Below are positions 12,635 to 24,340 of a stretch of 62,000 nt of DNA, piece after piece. Positions within the stretch are counted from its first letter, which is position 1, and every line of letters begins with the position of its first letter. The notes under the pieces are model-generated. The model saw nothing but the letters and a program-made list of their open reading frames with translations. It was not told the DNA's origin and made no database searches. The stretch comes from Phoronis australis (Eukaryota; Phoronida; Phoronidae). The stretch is from assembly GCA_002633005.1 (NCBI GenBank), contig NMRA01000022.1:1108518-1170517 (forward strand). Reading direction: 5' to 3'. Both the position numbers and the translations under genes were made by a program.

Positions 12635-12932
12635 GGCGGATTTAGGGGGGCCAAGGGGGCCATGGCCCCCTTAATATTCTACCAGATACCATTTGGGAGT
12701 TTGCGTGTGAATTGCTGACTAGCACTTGCGCGCAATCAGGAGGTGAATAAACGATGCATAGGCCCAGAACAAACCCGTTCACCGTTTTTTTTTGGTCAAC
12801 AGGTACGCAAACCCTAAAATTCGAGGCCCTGCATCCCCACATGTGACGCTGGGCGCGCGCATCTGCCGAAATTCTGGTTATTCCTGTGCCCTGGCCCCCC
12901 TAACTCAAAATCCTGGATCCGCCTCTGGTCCC
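12635..12932. mobile_element. GGCGGATC/hAT-like non-autonomous element, copy 2
   Basis: The left end GCGGCGGATTTAGGGGGGCC faces the right end GGCCCCCCTAACTCAAAATC then CTGGATCCGCCTCTG, giving terminal inverted repeats. The right end is repeated at 13430-13476 as part of the second duplicated block. No transposase is present. Confidence 0.65.
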
Positions 12933-13428
12933 CAATACACTACATGTATATAATACGTGGTATATATACAATGTGTATTGGGGACGATAAGGAGCTGAGG
13001 ACGCCTGTGAGCCAACGCGGTTTGATCAGGCGTTGTTCAAATTATGGTTAGTTAGTTCTACAACCAAGGCAAACACATTAAAAGTCCATTTCTGATCGCG
13101 GGGTAACGACTTTGGGAAGTAGTGCATGTGTTAACGTGCTAAGGGTAGTGCAGCCCAGTTACTTAAACGCCATCAATTTGTCTCTATGTTCTGCCGTTCA
13201 TAAACGACCACCGTTCTGATCTTAATCTACGCGCAATTTTGCTTAATCAATGAGTAGTTTTGTTTAACGAAGCATACTTTTACTTCATGAACATGCTGAA
13301 TTAGATATTCGTTACGTCCAATCAAAGACAAGTTTACATTCAGAACGCGGTCACTTGATCAGAATCTGCGACATTCTTTAAAAGTTGCCTTGCACCCGGC
13401 CATGTAAAAGTCTTTCGGCATTTTCAGN
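12883..13428. repeat. Second tandem duplicated block, copy 1
   Basis: The 546-bp block starting CCTGTGCCCTGGCCCCCC is repeated at 13430-13974 after a single N at 13429. The copies differ mainly in a TATA/ATAC-rich stretch near the CCCCAATACAC palindrome. Confidence 0.9.
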
Positions 13429-13429
13429 C

Positions 13430-13974
13430 CTGTGCCCTGGCCCCCCTAACTCAAAATCCTGGATCCGCCTCTGTCCCCAATACACGACATGTATATAATA
13501 CGTGGTATACAATGTATATACAATGTGTATTGGGGACGATCAGGAGCTGAGGACGCCTGTGAGCCAACGCGGTTTGATCAGGCGTTGTTCAAATTATGGT
13601 TAGTTAGTTCTACAACCAAACACATTAAAATTCCATTTCTGATCGCGGGGTAACGACTTTGGGAAGTAGTGCATGTGTTAACGTGCTAAGGGTAGTGCAG
13701 CCCAGTTACTTAAACGCCATCAATTTGTCTCTATGTTCTGCCGTTCATAAACGACCACCGTTCTGATCTTAATCTACGCGCAATTTTGCTTAATCAATGA
13801 GTAGTTTTGTTTAACGAAGCATACTTTTACTTCATGAACATGCTGAATTAGATATTCGTTACGTCCAATCAAAGACAAGTTTACATTCAGAACGCGGTCA
13901 CTTGATCAGAATCTGCGACATTCTTTAAAAGTTGCCTTGCACCCGGCCATGTAAAAGTCTTTCGGCATTTTCAG
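13430..13974. repeat. Second tandem duplicated block, copy 2
   Basis: This is the second copy of the 12883-13428 block. Sequence beyond 13974 is unique. No gene is visible in either copy. Confidence 0.9.
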
Positions 13975-15156
13975 ATTTGAGAGCATGGAGGTGATTGGCC
14001 TGCATGAATTGATTAATAGTACATGTACGCGTTGAATAAGCAACAGCGCCCAATTGATTAAGTAAAACTTGACGCGTTAATTAAGCAAAAGTGTGCATTG
14101 AATAAGAGAAGAACGATTATCGCTTTAAAAACTAATTTAGAGCGTCGTTTAAGCAAAACTACGCTTTGATCATGCACGCGGAAAGCTACAAACTACGCTT
14201 CGGCGTTTCACAGGTGATCACTGGAGACACACGTGTGGACTCAAGGCATTATCTTGCGTCGCTTATGAAATGGGCACTATGAATTCCATAACCCACATAT
14301 CGCCGTTCATCATCTTATCATTACAGCGTTCTGCCGTTCAGTAACTTCTCCAGAGGTGAGGGGTGCTGAACGTGCGATAACATCTAGCTCTTTTGTTAAC
14401 TGCCCAGCTCAAGCTTTTGTCCCAGGCTTCAAAGGAAACGTTTGGTGGTTGCACGCTATTACCGAACGCGTACGAACAGTCAAACCCAGTGCGTTGATAA
14501 TCCGTTTGGACCGAATAGATTGTCTTAACTTCTGTTGTAGTTGGGCGACAATGGTGATTCAAAAACGGAACATGATCTGCATTTGAGGAGGAATTCAGAA
14601 ATGCTAGTAGTTTAAGCTCAAATATGTTATAACTTAACTTTCATTTTTATCAGCCCAGCCCAGTCAGGGTAGATATGATCTTATTTGAGATTAGAGCAAT
14701 TGTCGAACAAAGGAGAGCTGGCCCTTCAACCATGAATGCCAGAATGGGGTTAATCAGTCGTGTAAGATTTTAGCTTCAGGGGTGAACTTCCCAACTTGTT
14801 GTTGGGCAATAAAATCGAACAAGTTGGGATCAACGGGAAAACGCCGTATAGCGAGTGTTGAGCGAACTGTTTTCTTTGTTACAAAAGGCTGAGAACTATG
14901 AAATAAAATAAAGTTTAATAGATTGTTTTTCACTTATATGACTCTAGCGGCAAGGTGAGTGTCGGTTGACACCAAGATATTTGCACGCTCCCCTGCCGGT
15001 TTGAGAGCTATGCATGTTGATATAAGTTTCGCGACGAGGTGAGGAGCAGAACTACCCGGCTATGTGAAATTTCGGAGTCTAACGGAGCTCAACACAGTGC
15101 TACTGGTACCTAGTTGTATTTTGAAGATAGTTTTCATACAGCTAACTGGCTGGTTA
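13975..15156. other. No feature recognised
   Basis: Two overlapping opposite frames at 14.34-14.59 kb have no recognisable content. A CCCAACTTGTTGTTGGG palindrome lies at 14790-14806. Confidence 0.5.
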
Positions 15157-16160
15157 CAGTGGCGGATCTAGGATATCACAAGGGGGGGGGCCCAACATTT
15201 TGTCCATCTGTAAGCATTTGCGCAAACTGAACCACGATTGTAGATGCGCATAGCACCGAATGGGGGGTTTGCCCCCCTCCCGCCCAGGAAATTTTTCTGT
15301 TTTTACCTCTAAAAGTCAAGCATTTTCCTTGATTCCTGAGGTTTTATTCATGAAAAAAGTCAAAAAAAAAAACGGAGAACGTGTCAAACAGGAAAAGAAA
15401 ATGCAAGTATCAAAGCCTCGAACTCACGACCTGGCGAATAGTGCGCGCGTGCGTTACCACTACACCACCACGATTTAACTAAGAATCTCATAGGAAGAGA
15501 CCTACTTCTTTATTGTCCACAGCGTTTGCGCGCGAAACCTACTTCTTTTGTAATGCTTATTACACGTTTTATATTTTGTGCCATCGATTCTTAACAAATT
15601 TGTCGCATTTAAAGTAGTCTTCAAATGCCAAAAAGACCAAATCCGTTTTTCGTGTTGGCAATAATGACGGGATTGCTTTGGAAATCGTCTTAAGATAAGG
15701 TTTTGCAAAGAGAGTATTGCGAGTTTCTGAGTGATTCGCTAAGGCTTCGATTAAAATTCACATCTTACCAGCAGCTTCTGTTTTTTCATCGTCACTCAGG
15801 TTCCATTTTCTTTAAAATATGAAGTAAATTTTCTTCATTGCACAGTGGAGCAGACGATGGAAACGGAGTCGTAGTGCGCAGCGCCACTGCCGGTCGCCTG
15901 GGATATCGCGGGAGAGCTTATACTTAGCCATAGTTCCGTTACGAATGCGCCGTGTTCCGAATTTGACACTTGAAATTGGATTTGAGCCCCCCCCCAACAC
16001 TAAAACTGCACACATTTAAATCTTTTTTCATCCGCATAATTTTAATTACCCGGCGTTAATAAACTCAACATTTCCCTACGCTCTTACTGTTTTATTTTTT
16101 GCGGCAGCCAAGAGGGGGGGGGGGGCCCTGGTCCCCCCCCTAAATCTGCCTATGGGTTAG
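15157..16160. mobile_element. GGCGGATC/hAT-like element, copy 3, ~1 kb
   Basis: The left end CAGTGGCGGATCTAGG is followed by a G-run; the right end is a long G-run, GCCCTGG, a C-run and CCTAAATCTGCCTATGG. The ends are imperfect inverses. Inside lie a tRNA-like SINE head on the minus strand and no recognisable transposase. The exact right border is uncertain. Confidence 0.5.
15410..15476 (-). repeat. tRNA-derived SINE head
   Basis: On the minus strand TGGTGTAGTGG (A box) is followed by CGTGAGTTCGAGGC (B box) about 33 bp on, typical of invertebrate tRNA-SINE heads. The stems do not close into a functional tRNA. It lies inside hAT-like copy 3. Confidence 0.5.
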
Positions 16161-17830
16161 GCCCTGGGATGAATCAAAGTCACAGGAAAGAAAACGTACT
16201 CGCATGGCTAATGACCTACATGTATTTCTCTTTGTGGTGTACAGCCTCAGTGACGTCACGAAATACAGCGCTTGCAATGGGGGTTTACGGAACTAACAAA
16301 TTTTTACATTTCAAAGTAAAAAAGAAAAATACTGTGCACTATTTAGGAATATGTGGATGCCAGTAACCAACTTTATACTTTCAAAATTCATATTAAAATG
16401 CCGAAATATGTAGTTCAGGCCTCTTTTAACCTCGTGTAGAGAAAATTAGTGAGTTATCAATTCCAATATTTTAGGACACATTCAAAATGTACAGAATTGT
16501 CATTTTATAAGACCTTTTCGTTAGCCACGGTGCAGTCGTATGCGCATAGCACACTTCAACAAAACGAAAGCTAATCTTTGACACTTCCAATCTACAACCT
16601 ACAATACTATTTGTGTAATCAAATTACGGAAACCGGTGTCTCGCCATTATCTCTTCAAATGTTAAGTTCACTGCCCGTTTCATCGATTTTTCTTCTGCAA
16701 TAAGTCACACAACTGAAAACTTATTATCATTTCAACAGTCCGCCGTGAAGCGATAGTGCAGTAGTGGTGCACGCGCCGTATCCCATCTAATCACAGAAGG
16801 CATTTTTTGCATGCGTACTCGCTAGATAGCAATAGAGTGCTTGGTGGACAAACATTTATCATCAATTCCGATACAAGTATTGCCTTTCACCGATATCAAT
16901 TAAATTTTGTTGATTTCATACCCAAATATCTTAAATGATCTAGGCCAAATACATGAAAGCAGTTCAGGGATTTTCATCTACCGTGTTGGTGTTGTATTAT
17001 GGAACGGTGGTCGGCTCCAAAACATCCAGTCAAGTCACCGAAAACAAGTTAGCTTGTAAACACTTGTCAACTGAGCTCAATATGATTGAAAGCACGAGTC
17101 CACTACAGCACGCTTTTTCTAGCTGGTAACTTCGACTTGCAGTACAAAAACCGCCAATCCGCCAGAGTATAATTATCAACACACTTGTCCATTCCTTTGG
17201 TTCAGTTTCCGGTACACTATTTGTTTGATGGTGGGTAATAACAGAAACAAGTGGTCCGACTGGGAAATTTACAGGCCTCGAACCAAATATTATCTCTGAC
17301 CGACCCGGAACTGCTTCATACCTACTTTCAAATTTCTAGAAAACCAGAAATTGTGAAATACAGCAAGCCCGTAGTTACAAAATTCAATTGATCTATAAAG
17401 AATTTGTATCCATATCGAAACCGGGTCGTTCAGTTGTATGTTGTATCTGGACAATGCTTATAACCGGTGTCACCGTCGGCCCTTGACATTACGATTTTTG
17501 ACCCTCCTATTGCGGTGTAGAGGCGTACTAGTGGTGTCTTCAAGGCAATAAGGTACTGGCTGAAATAAATTGAAATGTTACTTACAGAAACTGGTATCTT
17601 TAACATGTTTGGCTTCTGAAATTGAATTTCTCGTGAAATGTTAATGTACAATCCTTTTGCGGACGAAAGTCGACAAAAATTAGCCAGAACGCTGTGATGG
17701 ATTTTTATGTTTAAAGTGGAAGCGTTTTACATTAATGTATTAATTCAGCGTGGTAGATAATTGACGTTTGCGTCGTGACATCTGGCAAACGACCGAGCCT
17801 AGTGAATACCAAAAGAAAGAATGATACCTG

Positions 17831-17982
17831 GCGTGCGTTCAGTAGACACTAGGACCTACGCTAGGACCTAGCTAAAACTTAGTAAAAGTCATGTGCTCTC
17901 ATTTAAAATGCACAGCAATATCTCACGTAATCTCGCGAAGTCTTGCTTTTTAGCGAGGTCCTAGCGTTTCTGAACGGGAGAG
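17831..17982. mobile_element. CTAGGACCT MITE, copy 2
   Basis: It runs from GCGTTCAGTAGACACTAGGA to TTAGCGAGGTCCTAGCGTTT and CTGAACGGGAG. The core reads CACGTAATCTCGCGAAGTCT, the reverse complement of the core in copies 1 and 4, so it lies in the opposite orientation. Confidence 0.8.
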
Positions 17983-18275
17983 GCAGCAGGCCTCCTCATG
18001 TCTAAAATCGTTATCGTCTGGAATACGGACTAAAAGGGAGTTAGTTGTAATGCTTTGTTTGCTGTTTTATTGGAGAAAAACGACAAGCCCCAGTGGCACG
18101 CTTTCTTAATTAATGCGACACACAGATATGGTTCGCTGATATCCCAAAAAGGACTGAACTAGCGGAGCTGAATAGATGTAAAATACAGCGTTTTTGAAGA
18201 CATGCTCATTTAAACTCTACAGCAACAATGTTCCATTACAGTGTCGCAACAAACATGGATAGATGCAACGTGGCC

Positions 18276-18400
18276 TCTATACCGGCATGGACGGCCCAGC
18301 ACTGAAATAAGTGGTGTGCCGCCCATGTCCGTGAGCGGCGCAGCACTGACATAACTAGGGGCTATAACTGCCCAGCCCCCTATGGTGCGCCGTCCATGTG
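18276..18400. repeat. GAGCGG/CAGTGCT short interspersed repeat, copy 1
   Basis: It contains CAGCACTGAAATAAGTGG, CGCCCATGTCCGTGAGCGGC and a second GCAGCACTGACATAACTAGG, then GCCCCCTATGGTGCGCCG. It shares these boxes with the copies near 37.3 and 59.1 kb. Confidence 0.55.
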
Positions 18401-18443
18401 TACTCGTGGAGCCCATCCGTTAAAACGCACCCCCCCCCCCCTT

Positions 18444-18491
18444 NNNNNNNNNNNNNNNNNNNNNNNNNNNNNNNNNNNNNNNNNNNNNNNN
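18444..18491. other. Assembly gap (48 N) between poly-C runs
   Basis: Forty-eight Ns are bounded on both sides by runs of C. Single Ns also occur at 5347, 7961, 11514 and 13429, two of them beside G or C runs. Frames translated across this gap are meaningless. Confidence 0.99.
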
Positions 18492-19519
18492 CCCCCCCCC
18501 CCCTTACTTGTACATGCACATTGTATGCATTGATAAACAGACACACATGTACGCTTAGACACATCATGAACCGTCATTATGAAACTAAGAGCAATTACTT
18601 CCCCTTGATGAAAGGTAATGGTCATTACCATCTAATCACGGAATGAGAAGTTACTTTGATCTCGAAACTCTGCAAAAGGAAAACTATCATTTCATTGAAT
18701 TTTGAGTAGAAATGTTGTAAACGGAGAATGCAGCTTGTCTTTCACTTTAATCAAGGTCCACAAGCTTCCTTTTGATATAATTAATTTTACTCTCAACGCC
18801 GTTACAAAAACCTTAATCACATCACAGTTCATCTTCTGGTCTTTTCCCATGTGGAACTTGATTAGTTCGCTGCGCCACACTTTGCGTTTTTTAGAAATGG
18901 GTGGTTAGCGTGTATGTGGCAAATTGCAACGGACCACAAATTGAGAAGTAAGATGCCTGAATGACGTCAAAGCTTCATTTGCGGTGAAATTAAATCAATT
19001 CATATGCGTCATTGAATGGGTTACCTTGATTGCATACATGACCGTTCAACGGAAAGGTCTCCAAAGTTTTATTGCCGCGACGGGGAAAGGCTAACATTCA
19101 AGTGCAATGCAGACCGAGACATTAATAACAAGGCACCTTTTTTCTCTATGAAATTGCATTGCACTGTTTCCTTGGACCATCCAAAATAACCGTTACAGTT
19201 TTCATCTACCTCTGTGTCTTGTCACCGTCTGCCTGGCGATTAAACATGGAAAAGCGTACAAAATACTCTCATTTTGTTCTTATACCAAGTCAACAAAATG
19301 TATATAGTTTAGTTAGTTGCAAGGTAACTGAAGAAAACCGATTAAACGTATGTTCTTAACGACTATTGTTAACGTGAAAAGGAATTTCCATACTGTGTGT
19401 GCTGATCAAAAGGACAGTGTAACTTTTTTCGTGTCATGTGAAATGACGCTTACGTTTTTCAATGCTTTCAAATTTCAGGGGACATTCTCACCGAGAAAAG
19501 TAACTATACACAAATTAAT

Positions 19520-19595
19520 AGTTGCGTGGAATCGAACTCACAACAGCAGCCGAACGTTCTTGCCGGCTCTTAGCCACTTGCTACACGTTAAATAG
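19520..19595 (-). repeat. tRNA-derived SINE head or tRNA pseudogene
   Basis: On the minus strand GTGGCTAAGAGC resembles an A box and GTGAGTTCGATTCC is an excellent B box. The acceptor stem does not pair, so function as a tRNA is unlikely. Confidence 0.5.
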
Positions 19596-21020
19596 CAGAG
19601 TACTTAAAGGCCTACTATGGTGCGAAAATGACATGCATTGATGATAAACATCAACTTACGGTGTTGTAGCTTACCCCAATCGTTAATTAAGTAGACCTGT
19701 TTAAAAACAGTACCCACATCACGAACCCCATATAGTGCCAAAAAACTTGAGATGGCGCTTGCACCAATCGAAGTCTATGACATCATCGATACAATTTGAC
19801 TTCCACCGTGTTGGAATCAGCGATGACTGGTCGTTTAATTTAGTGCAAAAAACGTGCAAAATCAAGGATACACATTAATTGTTCATTTCATGTCAATTAA
19901 TAGTCAAATTGATCAAAAGCATTGTCTTTAGAACTTTTTATTCAATTATTTATCACACATTGTAATACGGGCCTAATGTTAATCCGCAAGAGGATGACTG
20001 GTGTCGCTTAAACAGTCGAAACGTTATCAGGCAATTACACTATCTTTATTATAACGTGTAGTTTGCTTGGTATAAAAATTTTGACGTTAGGAACTTAGCA
20101 TTCATGTCTTCTTGAAGTCGAAGGTGTGAACGCTGCGCAATTCTGATACGGGCCAATGTCGAATGGGTGTCCCGTCTTAAAATCGGTGTACGTAAATGAA
20201 ATGACACTCAACTGCTACGCAGTGAAGCTTAGGAGAAATTTCGCTTGCACGATGATGTCATGTGTACCACTTTGTGCTGTTTGGTTGAGAATTTCTCAGG
20301 GACTCTCGAACCCGCAAATTACGGGCGGTGTAATTTACGTCGCAATTAATTATTTTCCGTGGTATCCAAGTAAAAAAACATTTTGTAAAAACCAACACTT
20401 GTATTTCTGGTGTTAAGAGGGTGAAGGCTATCTTTAAAGCGTTTAATAATTGTAAAGACACCGGCCTTGATTTCCAATCGTAGCTAGAAGACAAGGACGA
20501 GAATTGGCTATTTGTTATAAAATATAAGAAAACACTGGTTGTGTTATTTTACAGCTCTGTTCAAAGCTAATAAATCCTAAAAGTCTATCACACTAAATAG
20601 TAATCACCACACGGCGATTTTAGGCCGCATATATGTTAACGTCCTTTTCACGCAAAACTAATTGAAATACACCTCACACAAATAAACAATAAAGACGCTA
20701 ATTTACAGAAAAATAGTGTTATATTTATAAAATGTGATTAATCTACAAATACCAATTTTGCATTTACAGTTTTATAAGCCTGTGCATCCCTAGGCGGATT
20801 TAGAAGACACACAGGGAGTCGTCTTCTGGACACGAACGTGCCGTTTTTAAAACCTACATGTATGGCTAACTCTTTGACCTTCGCAAACTGCGGTTCCCGG
20901 TTGCCTCCTTACAGATACAGCAGTAAAAATATTTTTTTAGAGAAATTCCATAAAGATTTTGCTCATAATACATGTCGGAATCTTACATGGATGTCAACCA
21001 AATAGTTAGGTATACACGTT

Positions 21021-21450
21021 ACTGCTGTCGACACCTTTTGGTCAAATTATAAAACTATTCCTAGAAATAGTTGGGTAGTTGGCTGCCCCGCCTAGTGGTC
21101 AAATATTGAAGTCATCCAAAGGAATAGATATCTGGTTAGTTGGTTGACAACTAACATCCAATAGCTGCCCCACCTGGTGGTCGAATGTTAAAGCTATCCA
21201 AAGTGACAGGCAGTTGGTTAGTTGGTTGACATACAACATACAATAACTGCCCCACCTGGTGGTCAAATATTAAAGCTATCCAGAGGGAAAGTCAGGTACA
21301 TGTAGCTAGTTGGTTGACATCCAACTTCCAACAGCTGCACCACCTGGTGGTCAAATGTTAAAGCTATCCAAGGTGACGGGCAGTTGGTTAGTTGGTTGAC
21401 ATCCAACATCCAATAGCTGCACCGCCTGGTTGTCAAACGGCAAGACTACA
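21021..21450. repeat. ~83-bp minisatellite with a repeated CCACCTGGTGG box
   Basis: About five imperfect units each carry GCCCCACCTGGTGGTCAAAT, an AAAGCTATCCAAAG segment and TTAGTTGGTTGACATCCAAC. Boxes start at 21084, 21167, 21249, 21337 and 21419, so the period is 82-88 bp. The reverse complement of the box resembles the CTCF core motif. Confidence 0.85.
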
Positions 21451-21739
21451 CAAAAGAAGATAGCAAACTGGAGTTTGGATCATGTATTGGCCATTACAGG
21501 GGGTAATTAGTTTAATTGGATATGAACGAACTATTAGTGTCTGTTGCATCAAAATAGTCACTTATAAGCCATGGGCCGTAGCTCCAGTCTTTTCATCCTG
21601 TGACCATTTTAAGGAGGGCAACTTGATTTTTTCTGTATGGCTAGATATACCATTAAGCAATTGATATCTGAAAAGTTCCCATGCTTAAGTTTCACATTTT
21701 TTGTAGAAAAACAGTCTTTTGTGAGTCCAAATGTTACAT

Positions 21740-24340
21740 TATTGAACAAGAGGTAGCGATAAATCCAACAAAAGACTTGCACAAGATGGCATTTTAGCCA
21801 ATCGCAAGCTCAAAAATTAAGTAGCTGCAGACCTAATCTAACGTAGCAGCTCCCTTAGAGATGCTGTCAATAAATGCTGCATACACTTCCAAGCACTAAA
21901 TTCGTCTGATTTGTTGAGTTTCTCGAAAGTGACATGGGCAAAGAGCATTGACTGTGTGAATGAATGACTTTCCCTTGGAGATGAAGACAGTAATGAGCAC
22001 AACGTGTGTCAGCAGTTGGCATTTGCATCAATAACTGCAGGGATTGGCGTGGCCGTAGTATCACAAATCCTTTTATACAAGCTTACTGGCGTTACAAAGA
22101 TTGAAAGAGCAAAGAGAAAAGGTTGCGAAACTATAAAGTATGCCGATAATAGAACCCCTGATTACGACTAAGATGATGGTGAGTGTTAAATTTTTCGTGG
22201 GAGTAGGCCTATGATAAATTGATGCAAGTCAGCGCCTCAGTAGGAAACAGGTCACTTCATACCCAAGTCAACACGTACCCAAGTCAAATTTCAAAAGTAT
22301 TTCAAAACTATGTAATTTGGCAAAGCAGTGATTAAAATCAATCAAACGTGCAATATTTATGCAAAACGACTCAATATTACCCGTTATTTCGTGAATGAAA
22401 ATGAAAATTTATTAGCATTGTTTTTAGCACGGGTATGACTTGACTTGGGTTGGAGTTGGCTAAGGTATGAACTAACTGGAAAACCCTCTTATGCACAACT
22501 CGTAAAAATACTGTGTTCCCTCGATTCTGTGTCTGGCCTGTTGGTGTTTGGATCGATCTTCCAGATAATTTACTGAATAATCTGCCCGTGGGATGGCATT
22601 CAAGTGCAGGTAAGGCACATAATCCAATAACAAGATGGCCATTTTCTTCAGTGTACATTGTTATTTTCTCAGTGACCATAACTCTGGGCATTGAGTAAGA
22701 TATCTATCAAAATTATATTTTTTGTAATGTTCAGGGAAGGGGAAGAGGTAACCTCCATACTCGAAGCTCAATTCGAAAACTGACCAATTGCATGCCACAA
22801 TTCTAGTAAATTCACTTGATTTGTGCACTGTGGATAGTTAGGCTTTGAGTCTGAGTTTGGAGATTACACCCTGGGCCCAGGTGATTGGCCATCATTGTCA
22901 TTATTGAAATCAAAGATGTTGGAATGCCGTGCGGTTACCGACGAATAAAAATATAAAATGGTCCATAGCACACCCTTTACAAAGAGCGCATCGCTCAAAA
23001 CGTGGGGATATTTTAATATATTTTACTACCAACGCTCGTCGTTTTAGTTATACTAGTTCTACTGTAATGTAATTATTGACTACAGAATGCACCTATACCT
23101 GGAGCGCCACCTTTAACATTTTTAAGCTACTTTTACTCTCAGGTTTTGCTAAAAGCCTGTACTTCAGATGTAGGTGCAGCTTTACATGGCTGAGGAATAT
23201 CAAAACACAACAAATATTTTGAGAACAGTCATTTTTATTGAGTTTTTACTCATTCAACCTAGTTTGTTGTTGGTTTGATTTCAAAGTAATTTTGTACAGT
23301 GTTGTTGGAACACTATCTTTAAAAGTTCTACTTTTATGTGATTTTTGAAATAACAAAATTTATTTGAGTGAAAGTACAATTTGCATGATTGTAATGACTT
23401 GTGTGCATATCTGAAATTGTATGTTAACTTTCAAACCAAAATTTATTTTCAAGACCATTTTGCATACAAACCCATGGGTATCTTTTTCACTTTTGAGCAC
23501 AAAACGCTAGGTCGTCTATATGCATGTCTTATTTTGAGTGTTTACTATCTGTCATTTGATCATTCTTTGTACTTCCATTCAGTTCTTGTAATAAACAATG
23601 AGTGAATGTCAACATCTATCATTCTGGAGGACAAGCCTACAATGTTTTCCATATTTTTAAACTCTGACAACGGTTTTTATTATTAATTTGCTTGGTTGTA
23701 GGTGGGTTGTTTTTGGATGCTGCTAAGGCAGGAAATGGCATGGACGTTTTGAACAGAGTACAGGGAAGAGATCTTGTAGCACTCGAAGTCAAATACCATC
23801 GTTCTTGATACAAAGGCTTCATAAGACTAATGACAAAACAGATATCTAACGATAGTGAAATTTTCACAGATGTACTTCAAGAGTTTTGCTTTAAAGTTGT
23901 GGAGCAACGACTAATCTCGCATGGGGGAATATTGCATTTGACTCTGTTAAAGTCACTCCTCGAGGAAATTTTATCCAAAAGAGGTTGTAATGTATGTGTC
24001 CGAACTAGAAATCTGAAATTGAAATTACAGTGAATTTACTCTATTCTACACTTCCTTAGTTCAAAACGGAATCGGAGTGAATTGTTGTTAAACAAACATG
24101 GGTTCTTGTGTAAAATGCTGGACTAAAATTCATTGAAATGTGCAACTGCCAAAACTGTGAGAATGTCAAAGTTAGTGATGAAATTGAGTCAGATGATGAG
24201 TGACAGTGTGATGGACTTGCATCCCAGCCAGAGGAACTTGGATAGACATCTCATCCAGAGACAGAAACCTGCATCAGGGTTATCCGGCCAACTGAGGATC
24301 GGAAGCAGCGAAAACAAAATTGATAATATGTTCTGATCGC
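21740..24340 (+). pseudogene. Possible decayed transposon coding region
   Basis: Two islands look like degraded coding sequence. At about 21.87-21.97 kb a frame reads CCIHFQALNSSDLLSFSKVT; at about 24.14-24.20 kb another reads CNCQNCENVKVSDEIESDDE, a Cys-rich/acidic string like those in some invertebrate transposon ORFs. They are separated by many stops and frameshifts. The short frames in between (22377-22691 minus, 24189-24572 minus) resemble nothing known to me. The assignment is tentative. Confidence 0.25.

Larger units (their letters stand above)
16161..21020. other. Mostly featureless between listed repeats
   Basis: Apart from MITE copy 2, the CACTG repeat, the N gap and the SINE head, nothing is identifiable. 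A TTAA-led segment at 19603 (AAAGGCCTACTATGGTG) looks like the end of another MITE, but I found no matching inverse end. Confidence 0.45.

Noticed and set aside
18355-18646. Three frames spanning the N gap
   Set aside because: They are translated through Ns and poly-C.
21021-21450. Could the minisatellite be a CRISPR array?
   Set aside because: Units are diverged throughout with no alternation of constant repeats and unique spacers, and the genome is eukaryotic.
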